Source of the DNA: Embiotoca jacksoni
Lineage: Eukaryota > Chordata > Actinopteri > Embiotocidae
NCBI GenBank assembly: GCA_022577435.1
Contig: JAKOON010000018.1
Coordinates: 12,510,096-12,574,095 of the forward strand
Length of the DNA stretch: 64,000 nucleotides
Reading direction: 5' to 3'
The number at the start of each line of letters is the position of its first letter. The stretch's first letter is position 1. Below the pieces are notes generated by a model. That model had not been told where the DNA came from. It saw nothing but the letters and a program-made list of their open reading frames with translations, and ran no database searches. This document shows positions 11,063 through 44,082 of the stretch, in pieces. The translations under genes were made by a program, and so were the position numbers.

Positions 11063-12561
11063 AAAACCCCCCCCATCAATTACTGTTTTTATTAATGGAT
11101 TCTGGTGCCTTTGAGCAGAGCGGAATTACAGCCGTTTTCTGATCAAACCGTGAGGTCTAACCTCGTAGGAATCCTTTCCCAACTGTCAAGACACTTATAA
11201 TTACACTTTGAAACTGTTAGTAGCAAAACAAGGTGGGCGCTGGTCAGCTTACTTAGCTAAAAGTCTATAAAGTGTACATTGTACAGTGGTAACAGTTTAC
11301 TGAAATGTCAAGTTATTATTTCCTCTTCCACTAAGCTGTTACCTGTTCAGGTATCCGTTACTCCACTGTCTAAAAAAAAAAGAAAAGAAAAGACTCCTAT
11401 GTCCGGTGGCCGTGTTTCTTTCTCGGCTTAATGGGTGAAGCGACTGTTCTCCCTCCCATTATCCCTCTGCTGACTGACCAACACCCCGACGTACAGTCCC
11501 AGCTAAGGAGGGAGCATGGGCGCAACTACTGTAAGTGTGCAATTGGGAGGGAAGGGGGGAAGGGGGGGGGAGTCACACAATTGGGTTTTCCTCCACAATT
11601 GGAAATACATTGAAAATAAACAGCAAATAACAAGAGACGGAACCTTTGACGGTGTTCATAAAAGGAGAATATATTTAACATATTTTCTACTGTGTATTGG
11701 AGGGACAGAATGGTATTTTCTCAATATTTGGGTGGAGGGGGGTGGAGGGGTGGGAACATGACTCTCCCCCCCACCCCCCAAAAAAAGGGCTGTGGTTACG
11801 CCCATGGTTAATATTATTGCTACATTGGTGAAGAAATAACAAAATGCAAAAAAAAATAAAAAAAAATGGAAAGTTCTAATGATTTAAAAGTTATGTGAAA
11901 AAGATGTCATGTTGAAACTGAAGTAGCTTTTTCAGAAGTGACGATCCAGTTTTTGTTTCGAGTCAGCAGAAATAATCGTTTAATAATAGAATGGACACGG
12001 ATTTCGAGACAACAAGCAGCGGAGGTCAAGAGTCATCATGTTCAAAAGTGTATTTGGTGTCAGAGTTGCCTTCTGATGGAGCGTCCTTTGACTGGGCCTG
12101 TTTAGGATGAGCAGTTTGTTTAAAGACTGGAGTGTACCTACTGTAACTAATGCTAATCATCCATTCAGATGAGGAAATGGTTTCACCACTCACACAGTTT
12201 TTTTTTCATAAAAACATATATTAAAGACATCAATGGTGTTACCCATATCAAATTCATCTTTTTTTTTTTTTTAAATCCCAACACTTAAGTTTAGCTGCAT
12301 TAAGGCTTTTTCTTTTCTAAATATATATATATATATATCTTAAAAAAAGAAAAAAACATAACACTGTTTACTAATAAATGTAGGCACCAGTAAAAAAATA
12401 AACAATAACTTTAATACTCATTATACAACCAACTCTTGACTGACTGAGGTGGCATTACCTGCCTTTTGCTCTTGGCAAGGTCATTTCCTAATCACCGTGT
12501 CCCAAGTTGCACTATGGCGACCAGAAGCTCATTGGCTGGCCGGCCAGAGCATGTGTCTGCC
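11063..12561 (-). other. sulf1: probable sulf1 3' UTR and convergent intergenic DNA
   Basis: This stretch lies downstream of the sulf1 last exon's reading frames. It is AT-rich with A/T runs, an (AT)n tract near 12320-12338 and a G-rich patch at about 11550-11570. A minus-strand AATAAA (plus TTTATT at 11088-11093) is a candidate sulf1 polyadenylation signal. No additional gene recognised. Confidence 0.5.
11088..11093 (-). terminator. sulf1: candidate polyadenylation signal for sulf1
   Basis: AATAAA on the minus strand about 1.5 kb beyond the 310-codon frame. Motif and position only. Confidence 0.3.
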
Positions 12562-13477
12562 TCAGAGGGTCTGATTGGAGGGCTGAGGCAGAGAGCCGCT
12601 GCCCTCGTAGTCCAACGTGAGGGGCCGAGCTGACTGAGGCAGCACTTTGAGTACCACCCCGACACTCTGAGGGGTGCTAGTCTGTGGGGTGGTGGGGCTC
12701 CCGCTGGTGCTGGCCTGGACCTCGGGCCTCAGAGTCTGTGGGGAGAAAGGGAGATAGCCTTGGGCCTGGAAAATGTCCTCCTCTTCCTCAGTGTCCAGGT
12801 CACGGCCCTGCGGTGCGGCTGCCTCTGCGTGGCCCAGGCCGGTCTCTGGCTGGGCTTGCAGGCTATTGTGAGTACGCAGGACGTTGTCATGTCGCGTCTC
12901 CAGCTCCGTCAGTCCGTTCCCGCTAAACATTTCTCCTTCTAACTCCTCCAGCTGCTGCGCCCACATGTCACTCTGGAAGATAACCTCGTCTCTTCTTGGA
13001 CCTGACGATGATACCATCCCCAGTGATGCTGACATGACAGACACCGCAGATCTGTTCACGAGCCTCTCAGGAAGGTCGTTGACGATGGATTCCAGTTTAC
13101 TCTCCAGTGTGGGCCCGGGGGTGGGTGGTGCTGATGGCGTGTTGCTGGGGACGGGGGTGGTGAGGCGGGTTTCTGTAGCCAGGCCCAGCCAGACGTCGCT
13201 GGCAGAGGCCACATCTTCTCCGCTGCCCTCTTCGAGGCCTCCACCCCCGGCCCCGGAGCCCAGCTCTGGCAGGGTGGAGTCGTCAAGCTTACTTGTTTGG
13301 TTGAATTTGTTAAAAACGTGTCGCAATGCAAACATATTATCTACATCCTTCTGGAAGTTGGCCCAGTTGTCTGGGCTGGGGCTGTAGTCAGGCCTACATT
13401 CATACAGGCTTTCGTTTATGCTATACAAATCCTCCAGCTCCTGCCAGTTCACCTCCTCATCTGTCAAGTTGGGCAGC

Positions 13478-13494
<17 letters not shown>
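12562..13494 (-). CDS. 310-codon frame overlapping the sulf1 stop (alternative sulf1 tail or second protein)
   Basis: An uninterrupted frame in the last sulf1 exon, in a different frame from the sulf1 terminus. It opens with ATG at 13494-13492, 14 nt before the sulf1 TAA, in a good context (G at -3, G at +4). It stays open upstream to the acceptor at 13511. Codon use looks genuinely coding, with C/G-rich third positions. N-terminal third: VKLPNLTDEEVNWQELEDLY and an aromatic, amphipathic block (residues 11-66). Middle: acidic and Ser-Gly-rich (SG at 80, 91, 164, 191, 264, 299), including EEGSGEDV and DYEGSGS, which resemble glycosaminoglycan attachment sites. Four N-X-S/T sequons, one cysteine, no signal peptide or membrane helix. 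This fits a tail added to a secreted protein rather than a free-standing secreted one. It becomes the C-terminus of sulf1 if the 34-nt exon at 15170 is skipped. I have an unverified memory of similar sequence at the human SULF1 3' end. Confidence 0.75.
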
Positions 13495-33697
<20,203 letters not shown>

Positions 33698-33818
33698 GGT
33701 GCCTGATACAACAGGCCACTGGATGGGTAGATGGGAGGATTAATGGAGAGATGGGGGGGAGAAGAGGACCGGCCAGGCCACTCACTCACACCCGTGTAGC
33801 TCTCGCAGCCGTGGTTGA
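33698..33818 (-). other. sulf1: sulf1 5' UTR part of the first coding exon
   Basis: A strong acceptor (pyrimidine tract TTTTCTCCTCTTATCTCCTCAG-like, ending at 33819-33820) lies 121 nt upstream of the ATG. This suggests the exon begins at 33818 and runs unbroken into the coding part. A shorter alternative with an acceptor five bases before the ATG is possible. Confidence 0.5.
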
Positions 33819-36800
33819 CTGAGGAGATAAGAGGAGAAAACATATGGAGATATTACAACAAGAAACAAGGGGGAAACATGAAATAAAGTGGCCAGTTCTG
33901 AAGCAGAAGAATAGAAAATGACACTAAACATTTAGAAAAACAGATTACCTATGTGATCATTTAAGCATATTCACTTCAGATAAACTGTGTACATCTGATC
34001 ACAAATCACACTCAAATACAACAGTTTATCCAAACAGAGAGGCCCAAAAAAAAAATTCCTGAGCTTCACCCCCTGATGATTGAACAAGATAAACGTACCC
34101 AACAGTTCCAACATGTGTTTTTGCTGACTGACACCCAATTCATACTGAAAACGAAATCCTTCAACATCAACTCTCATGACCTGAATTTAAAACTAAAACC
34201 AGATCACAGCAACCCATCAAAACAACAAACGAGCAGTGAAGATCTAGAAACACAGATCTCACCTCAGAGAATCCCATGAAACTCATGTTTTTGGTGTTTT
34301 GTCATAATCTCCTTGAGCTTTCTCTTGTGTTTTTCACTCTCTCCTTCTGTGTCAGATAACACACACTCACACATGGAAACTCTCCATCTCTACTGGAGAG
34401 CTGTTGTTCAGATAACTGTGCTAAGATTACGCCATTGGCTATCCGCACTCAAACACCCACAGCCCCTCTCCTGCGTGAGCCAATCGTGGCCCACCTTCCA
34501 CCTGTCACTCAAAAGTCACCCCCTGGTGAGTCAAGCATGACAGAGGGCCGGTGGGGGGAGGGAGTTAGGGGCACTGGAGGCGGAGAGAGGGTTCCGCTAC
34601 ATTAACCCCAGTGCCACTGTCGCCAGTCACAGATTACCACTGAGTCATCGCAACACTTTGCAGCCTCTTTCTCACTGACAAAGTCATAGTTGCTCATAAA
34701 AAAAAAAATTCTAGATCAGAAATCAAGGGACCAGTGAAAAATGTATGTTATTACAAAGCTGAGCTCAGTTCTGCTTTAGTCTTCCTGTCACTGCCAATAC
34801 TGAATTTAAGAAATTCCCCAAATGAATGTATTATTCCACTGTATCAATTAAAGATAAAGTAAACATGTAATATATATAAGTAGGAAACTTTCCGTAACAA
34901 TAATATACTATATATGAAAGAATGGCTTGTGGCTGTGACATGAACCATGAAGCTGTAATAATGAGTACTCAATCACTGCCTGTGAAAAAGTGCCTTATGG
35001 ACAGCAATCCCACTGAGTGGCACCATACTGCTCCCTATTCGGAGTTAATGGCCTGAAAACAAATGGCAGGTCTATGACACCTGAGCCTGGCCAAAACCCC
35101 ACTGAGTGGCTCCGCCCTCATTTCCCAAAAGGGCCCCGTCCAGATTGGCAAACAGTGACAACTGTTAAAGAATAAAAAGGATCATTTATAGTTTCTAATG
35201 TAAAATGAAACTACCTCTGGATAAAGTTAAAGGTTGAAATGCCAGTCATCTGTATCTCAACACATCATCCAAACAAAACACGTGTAAATAGGTGAGAAAA
35301 GTCATGTTGTCACCTTGTTCTAGTATTGTTTATCTGCTGCTTCTCCATTTTGATGGTAGATGTGATAAGCAGGGCTACAGACAGAGATTTAAGAGCACTC
35401 TGGTCTGTCCTGTGTTTCAGACGAGCAGTGTCCGGGAAAGCCAGCCGGCCCAGTCATCATGATAGCCCTGTGCAAACATTGGCGCCGTTTGGACAAACAC
35501 CCCTCCAGTGCAGGGTGGCGGAGTGCACAGAACCTCGCAGTGAATTACACACACAACACAAACTACTGTACAAACATATGGTGACACGCAGAAACTCACA
35601 AGATACTCACACACAACCCGTTCCCCTACAAAAACAAACTCCTGCTGTATGGCTACAAGTCCTCCTACACAAATGGGAAAGCTTCCCAGAAACAATAGAT
35701 GCATATCCAGACAAAACTCAAGCCTCTATATCTGTCAAGCTGTGAAAGACCTGAAATAAGCTGTAAACCAGTTGGCCAGCTCGTGTAATGTTAGCACCTA
35801 GTGCGAATTCAATTTTACATGTCAATGATTCCAAGCAATGGCCTCTTCTTGCGACTGAGAAAACAGACAAGAAGGTTCATTGTGGTGTCTGATACAAACC
35901 TTGTGGTGCTTATGTGGTTATCTACAGTGGAATCAATAGCTATACTGTCTGAAACAACTGCGACTGTAAGGCTAATAAAGTGCCACAACCAATGGGTTGT
36001 GGGCCGTAGTTACGCACGCAAAAAAACCCAAAAACTCCCCTTTCTTTGGGCTCTCGTGCATCCTAACTCAATTTCAGCTGATCCACTTTCCTCAAGAGGT
36101 CATCTGAAGTTCACTGATGAGCAAAGGAATTTCTAGCAGCTCTGTGTCTTGGATCATTTGGTAGCTATCCATCTCAAGGTGACCCGTCATCAAAGAAAAA
36201 GTATTTGTTTATGTCACATCCTCACTACATTGACTTCCTCATGCTAATGTGACATATGGGGTAGAGGAAATGACCAGCTAATTGACAAGACCAGTGTGTG
36301 GAGAAAAGCAGCTTCCATTTATAAACAAAAGATTGACTAATTGATGTCATTTGGCTGGCTGTATTAAGACCTATGGCACATGCAGCAAGTTTCCTATTCA
36401 TCCAGAGGTTAACAAGAAAACAGACAAGACTATTTAAATTAAAATGATAGTTTCCGTAAAAATAATTAGCAGATATTTTTTTTTTTTGCAGACTCAGTTT
36501 AAAGGATAGTTCAGCACCGTAGGTGTAGTGCTGCTGGAGCGCACTGGAACGATGCTTTGCCAGTTTTTTTGTCAGAGGAAATAAAATGCTCACAGTTCTT
36601 TTCATCTGGTTAAAATTCATTCACATTTTTAAGTGCTTGAAGATCTAATCATTTCTAAACCGCATGTCCTCCAAGAGAGCCAGTTAAAACAAATGAAATG
36701 GTCAATATTGTCAAATTGACATTTAGGGTGTATTGACTGATTCACGATGTCAAGTGATTGGCCTCGTTTTGATCCGCTCCTGTTTGCCCTGTAAATTTAC

Positions 36801-39800
36801 TCCATTACGAAACAATACAAACTTAATACTTGCTGAATTAATTTCAAATTAAAAGTCTTCTAGCTTTTCAGTAGACAGAAAACACTTTCTTTTTTTTTAA
36901 ACAAGTCCTATATTGTAAAAGCAATATTGCAGCAAAATGTTAATGGCACTTTAGATGAGTAATGCAGAACAACCTTTGAAATTTTCAATGATTCTCTTGT
37001 TGACTTCATTACTATCAAGGCTACATTATTATAGTATAATATAGTACGTAAACTTTCCTCCAAACAAAGTGATTAGACAAATATAGAAACGTGCGACAAC
37101 TTAAAAGTGTGTGCGTTCACATGCGTCACAGGTGCGCTTGGGCAGATAGCACTACACAAATACACCCGTTGAGCACTAAAACAGCGGATCCCCAATTTCA
37201 GAAATTATTGACTCAATGCATTTTGATATGTCATATTAATATGCGTGTTAGAAACAATATCTGATGCAGGTTTGAAAGTTGGGGGAAGTTAAATTGTTCA
37301 GACTGGAAAATTTAACACCTCTTTACTTACAGATGATTGTCAGGATTAACAGCAAAGGATTAACTGAAGACATCTGTGTGTTCAAACACAGTCACTTCTG
37401 AGTGTTTTGTTTTGCACACATGCTTAGCAAAGTTTTATTTAGAGTTCTTGGCTTCAGGCACACTCAGGGATGAGAGGCAGCTCTAAATTTTGCTGGATGC
37501 ATTCAGTAGTAACAGGCACTTCATACACTGTAAATACACAACATTTTTGGATGAAATCTGAAAGTTATTATATAGTTGGCTTCTAAATCTCTCTTCTGTT
37601 ACTGCCACTGCTTCTTACTTGCCTACAGTTTAAAAGCATGTTGCAAATTACACGAGCCCCTTGAGAACAGTGAGAATAATGTTTCATGTCATTTTCATAA
37701 ACCCTTCGTTTTGAATGAGTCATTTATTTATATCATCTAGCGTGATATACGTAGAACAGGCTTCTTCTATACATCTGTGGAACAGACAAGAGGTCTTTAT
37801 TCATGGACAGAGTCAGAGGACCAGGGAGAGCATTGTTTCTACTTCCTCATTGTTTTGGAGGATTAGCACTAATGACCCTTTAAATGAGCCCTTACTGTAC
37901 TCATCATGGTTAAGCTGGGGGAGGAATATTGGGGATGGATGGGAGGAACGTAAAATGCCCAGGGGTTCAAAGGACTGAAACAAAAAGGCCACTATGTAGT
38001 TTTCAGACACACAGCTGCCAGATACATAAAAGATGTGCAATTTTCAGATTAATGGCCATCAACACTAGGGGCTTTTTGCACACCTCAACACCCTACTAAT
38101 CTTAGCTTTCATGATAGTAAAGTTTTTTTTCCTACTTTACTTGCAGAAAACAGCTTTTTCATTTACTTTCCTTTGGCGCATGCAGCATTGCTCAGTCATT
38201 TGGTATGGCTACACGGACAGCTGTGCTTTGTGCACCGAGTAAAGCTGAACATAATAGAGTTGCTGCTTGTGTAACCATGCAGGGCAGCAGTATTTGGCTG
38301 GTTGGCAGTTGTGCCCTCCAGTTAGGGCCTCAAGCCACACACTCTGCTCCGCCCTGACCCTCCTCCGACCCAAGTGGTGATATGGCTTTGATGGTGGCTT
38401 GTTTAACCTAACCTCAGGAACCTGAGGCTACCCACACACAGGGGTTAAGAGGGGAAAGTCTGAGGGAAAAAAAACGAGTGGAGGCGGCTCAATCCAGAGC
38501 TATGAAGTTAACAAAAGTCTTGTAAAAGTCTGGTTGTGATTGGCCTGCATATTCATTTCAGCAAAGGCAAATAGGCTGCATCTGGCTTAGGTTGTGTTCA
38601 GTCAGCAGAGGCAGTCCATACATTTATCAGCTGTCACTGAAGAACAGCAGATGCACAAAGACATAAAAACCTCCTATGTAAAAACACAGAATGATGGCCA
38701 TGAACCAATGTATCTCTTAAAGCAACATGTTTGTCCATCAACACGTCTGCCCACAGAACAGAACTTTGCTCAAGTTAACATGGAGAGTTTGGAGGTGAGG
38801 GGGTTCATGTTCCCAAAACAAGATGCAAGTCAAACACAAACCAGATGCTATGCTCCTCTAAAGTAAATCAGTCATTCATAAAAGGCCTTGCTATTAAGGA
38901 CAATGGCCATTTCAAAGCACCTCTAATCCCCCCGCCCCCTTATTCCTGCTCATTCTCTCTCGCACTCCCTCTCTATTTGCCCAGTTCATCTCCACAGCAG
39001 CTAAGTCACAGAGGAACAATGACAAAAAAGAGGGGAATTAAAGTCTAATGGCATAGTTTGAATTCTGTAGGCTGGTGTGTCACTGTAGGCTGTGTGACCA
39101 GCAATAACAGTAAGTCATTCATACAGTGATTACTCTACCGTGAGAGAATTGTGGAGAGCAGGAAATACAAATTAAGAGTGGGGATGTGAGAAACAATGCA
39201 GAAGAGATAACGAACAATGTTTTGATTTAGACCAGTGACATTTTTCAATCTAGTCTGATTGCTCCCTCTCCATTTCAGAGGGTAAAAAAAATATTATATT
39301 ATATATATAGGTTAATATTGAGGTTTGTCCAAATATTTCTGTAATCCAAGGGAATTCAGCTGGTCTGCTGCCACGAGGACTGACGAGGGCCTTTTGCACT
39401 GAGGAGAGCCTGTGTCGGGGCCCGCTGTGCCCGGCAGGCCAAGTGCAGCACATTGTACCCACCAAGACCAGCCCGTCAGCCACACTGAGCAGGCTGAAGG
39501 AGAGCTCTGTCCCAGGGCATTCACTTGGCTGTGGGTAGGCACTGGGAAAAAGCTCAAACCTTGGTGTTTTTAGACTCTTAACTCCACTGATTTGTTTGAC
39601 CAAAATGTCCAAACTGGTATAAGATCTCTGACAAAATTCCAATGAGAAAACCAAGTGTGAGGCAGTGACAAGAGATCACTGGCTCTTTGTTCCAGCATGT
39701 TTACAGCTACACAACTCTTTAGCTTGACAGGCACAATCAGGATCTTTGTCTTATCAATGGTAAAACGCTAAACCTTCAGATGTTTAAGCTTCACATCCAC

Positions 39801-40464
39801 TGGTGTGTGGTGTGTTTGGGCTACGTTGCAGGCTACTTTAATAAAGAAGAATGGCCTCAATTTAGTGAAATGTGAACCTGGAGTGAGCGCATTCATGGCT
39901 ATTAGTGAAAGCCCTCGTGTTTCTCTCTGACCTGGTAAGAGACCCTTTGTAGTGCCAAGGCAGCTAGGCCACCTCATCAATATTATGAATGCATATAATG
40001 TATAATTAAATGAATCCTTGTCTAAAATACTTCAAAGTGGGAATGACTGGCTGGCCAACAGGCAGCCTGTTGGAAATCATGAGGGGCTTTTAAGCACCCT
40101 GAGGGGAATGATTAAAAAACACAAAAGGTAATTTTAGAAATGGAGAGCGCTGTATTTATTTGTGTATGGATGTGTGCATGTGTTCCTTGCCTGAAGGTGG
40201 TGTGTATTTAAGTGTTCATATGCTGAACTAAGGACAACCTTTGTTCAATTCTGTATATCTAAGCGAAAGGTTCATGCTGGTGACACTGACAAATTGGGTT
40301 TAGCGTCAGTCAGTAAGACTGGAATCCCTCACGTACACTCATTATCATTACTTTCAGTGCACTGAGTGAAATGTAGCAATTTCAAAGAGGCTAATTTATT
40401 CCCCCACCATTTAAAATTAGTGTGCAACAGTAATTATTGCAGAAAAAGTGTCTTAAAGAGTCTG

Positions 40465-40629
40465 CAGCATGACAGTGATTCCAAACACGCAGCCAGAGTT
40501 GTCAAGAACCATCTGCAGTGACAAAAAGAACAAGGAGTCCTGCAACAGATGATTCAGGCCCCACAGGACCCTGATCTCAACATCATGGAGTCACGTTGGG
40601 AATACATGAAGAAAACCAAAAGTCACTGA
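40465..40629 (+). mobile_element. Tc1/mariner transposase fragment
   Basis: Translating 55 codons gives HDSDSKHAARVVKNHLQ, an in-frame TGA, then QKEQGVLQQMIQAPQDPDLN followed by IMESRWEYMKK. This is the segment around the second and third catalytic residues of Tc1-like transposases (usual form ND-PKH-...-SPDLNPIE-W). The catalytic-box Asp-Pro-Asp-Leu-Asn and the Glu are present, but the frame has an internal stop. No terminal repeats or further transposase sequence are evident. It is a dead, truncated copy. Confidence 0.75.
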
Positions 40630-41453
40630 GACAGCAAGGAGGCTTGCTTTTCAAGCGAGGTTTAATTGTACAAGTGGAAAAGCACATTTACTATTCAAGA
40701 GGGTTAGGGAGAGGGTAAGAGAAAGGGGCAGGCAGAAGGAGGAGAGTGAATGAAAGGGAAATCACTCCTCTGATTTATAGTGTGATATGAAAACATGGAA
40801 TCACAATCAGAGGATCAGCGGCCACAGTTATATGATATGAGCCTAAAGCGAGCACTTTCTTGTTAAATCTATTCTAAGCCATGAATGGAAACCATTAGCG
40901 ACAGACGACCTCAGATTTATAAAATACATTGCATTTATATTCCTGCAGCCACTTTCTTGTCAAAACCCACACTTCCATCAGAAACACTTTATCAGGCTAC
41001 AGGAGTTCCAGAGAAAATCAGAGCGAGAGGGAGCAGAATGTGTTGCTCACTCACGGGTGGCTTTCTTGTCTCTTTGACGTGTCAAAAATACCCCAGATAA
41101 ATTATTCCTCTTACCACAAAAGAGAGTATGGCAAATTGCTTCAATGGGTTTCCACTGAGGTAATTGTCACGAATAAAGACCGATTTCTTTTCCATGAAAT
41201 CAGCAACATGGCGGCAGAGAGAAAGAGAGTGCGAGAGAGCAAATGCATCAAGTCTGATGGATGTTTTTTTGTTCACTGACATAAGTCTGTTGAATTATTT
41301 TTCTTTCATGATGTGACCATTGGGAAGAAGAAGAAGAAGAAAAAAACTTCTTGTAGAGTTTGAGCACAACGAGGAACGATTTATTGGAAAGAAATGTGCT
41401 TTTCTCAGTGTGCACTAGTTACTATGATTCGTGATCAAAAACAGGTATTTCTC

Positions 41454-41456
<3 letters not shown>

Positions 41457-41498
<42 letters not shown>
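41457..41498. repeat. (TA)n microsatellite
   Basis: About 21 TA repeats. Confidence 0.97.
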
Positions 41499-41500
<2 letters not shown>

Positions 41501-42234
41501 CTACTGATGCAACACTGTTCATCCCTCTTGCCACTAGTATCAATATGCTTAATCTTAGAGAAACAGATCTATTGACTGACCTGAAGTGGCAGCAATTGCT
41601 GATATAATTAAATTAAATATAAACAATCATTCAACATTTAAATTTCCTTAATTATGTGGATGCAATCCAAATTAATTCTAAGCATAAATCATTAAAATGG
41701 AAAAAAAGATTCGTTAAGGTGAGCTGGTAGCAGCTCAGCCAGCAAACTCCCGTTAAGTGTAGTGCTGCTGGCGCATGAAACTAAACACCCCTAAAATGCA
41801 GAGCATGTGTAGGCATATTCTCTGGGAACCGTAGACAAACATAGACCATGAGAACCAGGCCGTGTGACCCTGGACGCCATAAACAAACGTCTCCATGACT
41901 GTGACACACCAACATGATACCACTCATAAAACTGCATTCGTCTGACTGCACCTGTGCCTGTGCAGCACTCACCTCAGTACATGCCTGCAGGCATGATGGT
42001 ATAGGAGTGTATTAGCATATCATGTACTCTGATTCTCTCTCTGACTGTTTGAGTGAATGACTAGTACAGAGTCAGTCAGACCTGAGCACAGACAGACACG
42101 TAACCTGTAATTTGTACAAAAGGGAGCTCTCATTTCCATTGCCTCTGGCTTAGTGTGTGGCTTTGCAAAGCATGCAGCAACGTCATTTGTGATTGAATTA
42201 ACTTTATCCTACCTGGCAAAAATTTCAGATCATA

Positions 42235-42236
<2 letters not shown>

Positions 42237-42304
<68 letters not shown>
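42237..42304. repeat. (AT)n microsatellite
   Basis: About 34 AT repeats, framed by GATAT on one side and ATGATATC on the other; self-complementary and cruciform-prone. Confidence 0.97.
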
Positions 42305-42307
<3 letters not shown>

Positions 42308-43157
42308 ATCTACTGAAAGACTAATTAGTTTAGAAAGCATGAAACAGGAAGCTTACCCATCCAAATGCTTCTACTCCTTTATATTTGAGCCAAAGTTAAA
42401 GGAATGCAGTTAACACATCATCCCAACATGTTCAAGAGACACCAGCCAAACTCAGCTGAAGTCGCCGAGGGCAATTGAAGAAAAGCAAAAGTGAAGATAA
42501 TGTGTCTCATGCAATGCTGGACCTTTTCATTATAAACAAAAGTCGTTGTTCAAACTGCTCAAAGATACAGCCATTCTACATCCACATGGCCTAGTCGTGC
42601 TTATCAAGCGAGGGCAAACAGGACTAGAGGCTACCAGCAGCACATGGCCAAGTCCACACATATTAGCACTTGTGCATGTACATACACATAGAAACACACA
42701 AGCAGAGGAGGGGAGAGCTGGCAGAGGCTGAATGTGTTTGCCCGCTCCAGGGGAGAAGGAAAGAAAGGGAGCAGAAGAGCTGAAACAAACGCATGCTGGC
42801 TTCTATTAGTCGAGCTGTGGAGCGAGATGGAGGGGTGAGGAAACATATTCATTCCTTCTACCCCTCTGCCCCCCGTCCATTCCCATCCCTCCAACCCTCC
42901 CACCCCATTATCTCCATTCTGGAAAGGCGGTGCATGAAAGGGACAACCCCCCAGTGGCAGCACTTCGCCCTCCAAATTTACGCCGACGCATTCTGACGGC
43001 TGCTTAATTGTACGTGATACAGGCAGGGTCCTTTCTCTTTCAAATCTAAAACAGATTGCTTCTCCCTGGGGAGGGGATTATTGGACAAGAGAGATGACAA
43101 AGCAGGGACAGTCCAGCCCTCTAGGAGGTGGAGGACAGAGGGGGTAAAGCTTGTGGA

Positions 43158-43160
<3 letters not shown>

Positions 43161-43220
<60 letters not shown>
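43161..43220. repeat. (TG)n microsatellite
   Basis: Thirty TG repeats; frames across it translate as Cys-Val runs and are not genes. Confidence 0.97.
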
Positions 43221-43221
<1 letters not shown>

Positions 43222-44018
43222 ATGGCTCTTCGATGTTTGTCTTTTGTACATGCTTGTGTCACCACAAGAAGATTATGTTTGTGTCCATGTGTTTCAAATG
43301 CACGCACGTGTGGGTGACAACCGAGAACGTGTGCACATCAACCAGCCTCTGATCCCGACAAGATCGGTGGATCTTTTCTGTCCATGTTCACACTTCCCTC
43401 TCTCTCTCTTCTTTATCTTATCCCTCTTCCACTTCCCCCTCTGTGTCCCTCTTGACCCAGCTTTCTCTTTCTCCCTCTGAAGCCCATGCTGCATCTATGT
43501 GCGGTGACATTTGAACAAAAGCTGCTCTGAACATCACAGAAAAAGCATTAAAATCCTCTTTCTCTCACTTAGTTAGTAATAACTAATGTGCACTTTTAGC
43601 CACGAGAAGCAATCCCCACATCTTCTTGCGCGGTGTACATTCTCAGGCCAAAATTGCAATAACTTGGTCAGAGGTCATTCCTGGCTTTTGGATAGCTGAA
43701 CCATCTACTGAACCATTTGTTCATAAAACATACCTTTCATTTCCAACTAGTCATCAGGGCTAAGGCTCTTTACAAAGGGGAGGATAGGCACAGAAAGCAG
43801 TAAGGCACTGAGTATACGTCTAGTTTGCTGCTCTTTTTAATGCGTGCTAAGTACGAGCTCAACGGTTGGAGGATGAGGAATTCCCTCCAATGATGAGCTG
43901 GATGTAATGTTTGCATGCCCTGACCTTTCTCGCTCAAATGACAGGCTGAACAAACACTTGGGGGTGCTATTGTGAGCTCCCAAATACCCCAAAATAGATC
44001 CGCACAGTTTGTATGTGG

Positions 44019-44019
<1 letters not shown>

Positions 44020-44081
<62 letters not shown>
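44020..44081. repeat. (TG)n microsatellite
   Basis: About 30 TG repeats following TATGTGGC. Confidence 0.97.

Positions 44082-44082
<1 letters not shown>

Noticed and set aside
12884..13387. 167-codon plus-strand frame opposite the second sulf1 frame
   Set aside because: An antisense shadow; the minus-strand frame is longer, has the start context and is attached to sulf1 splicing.
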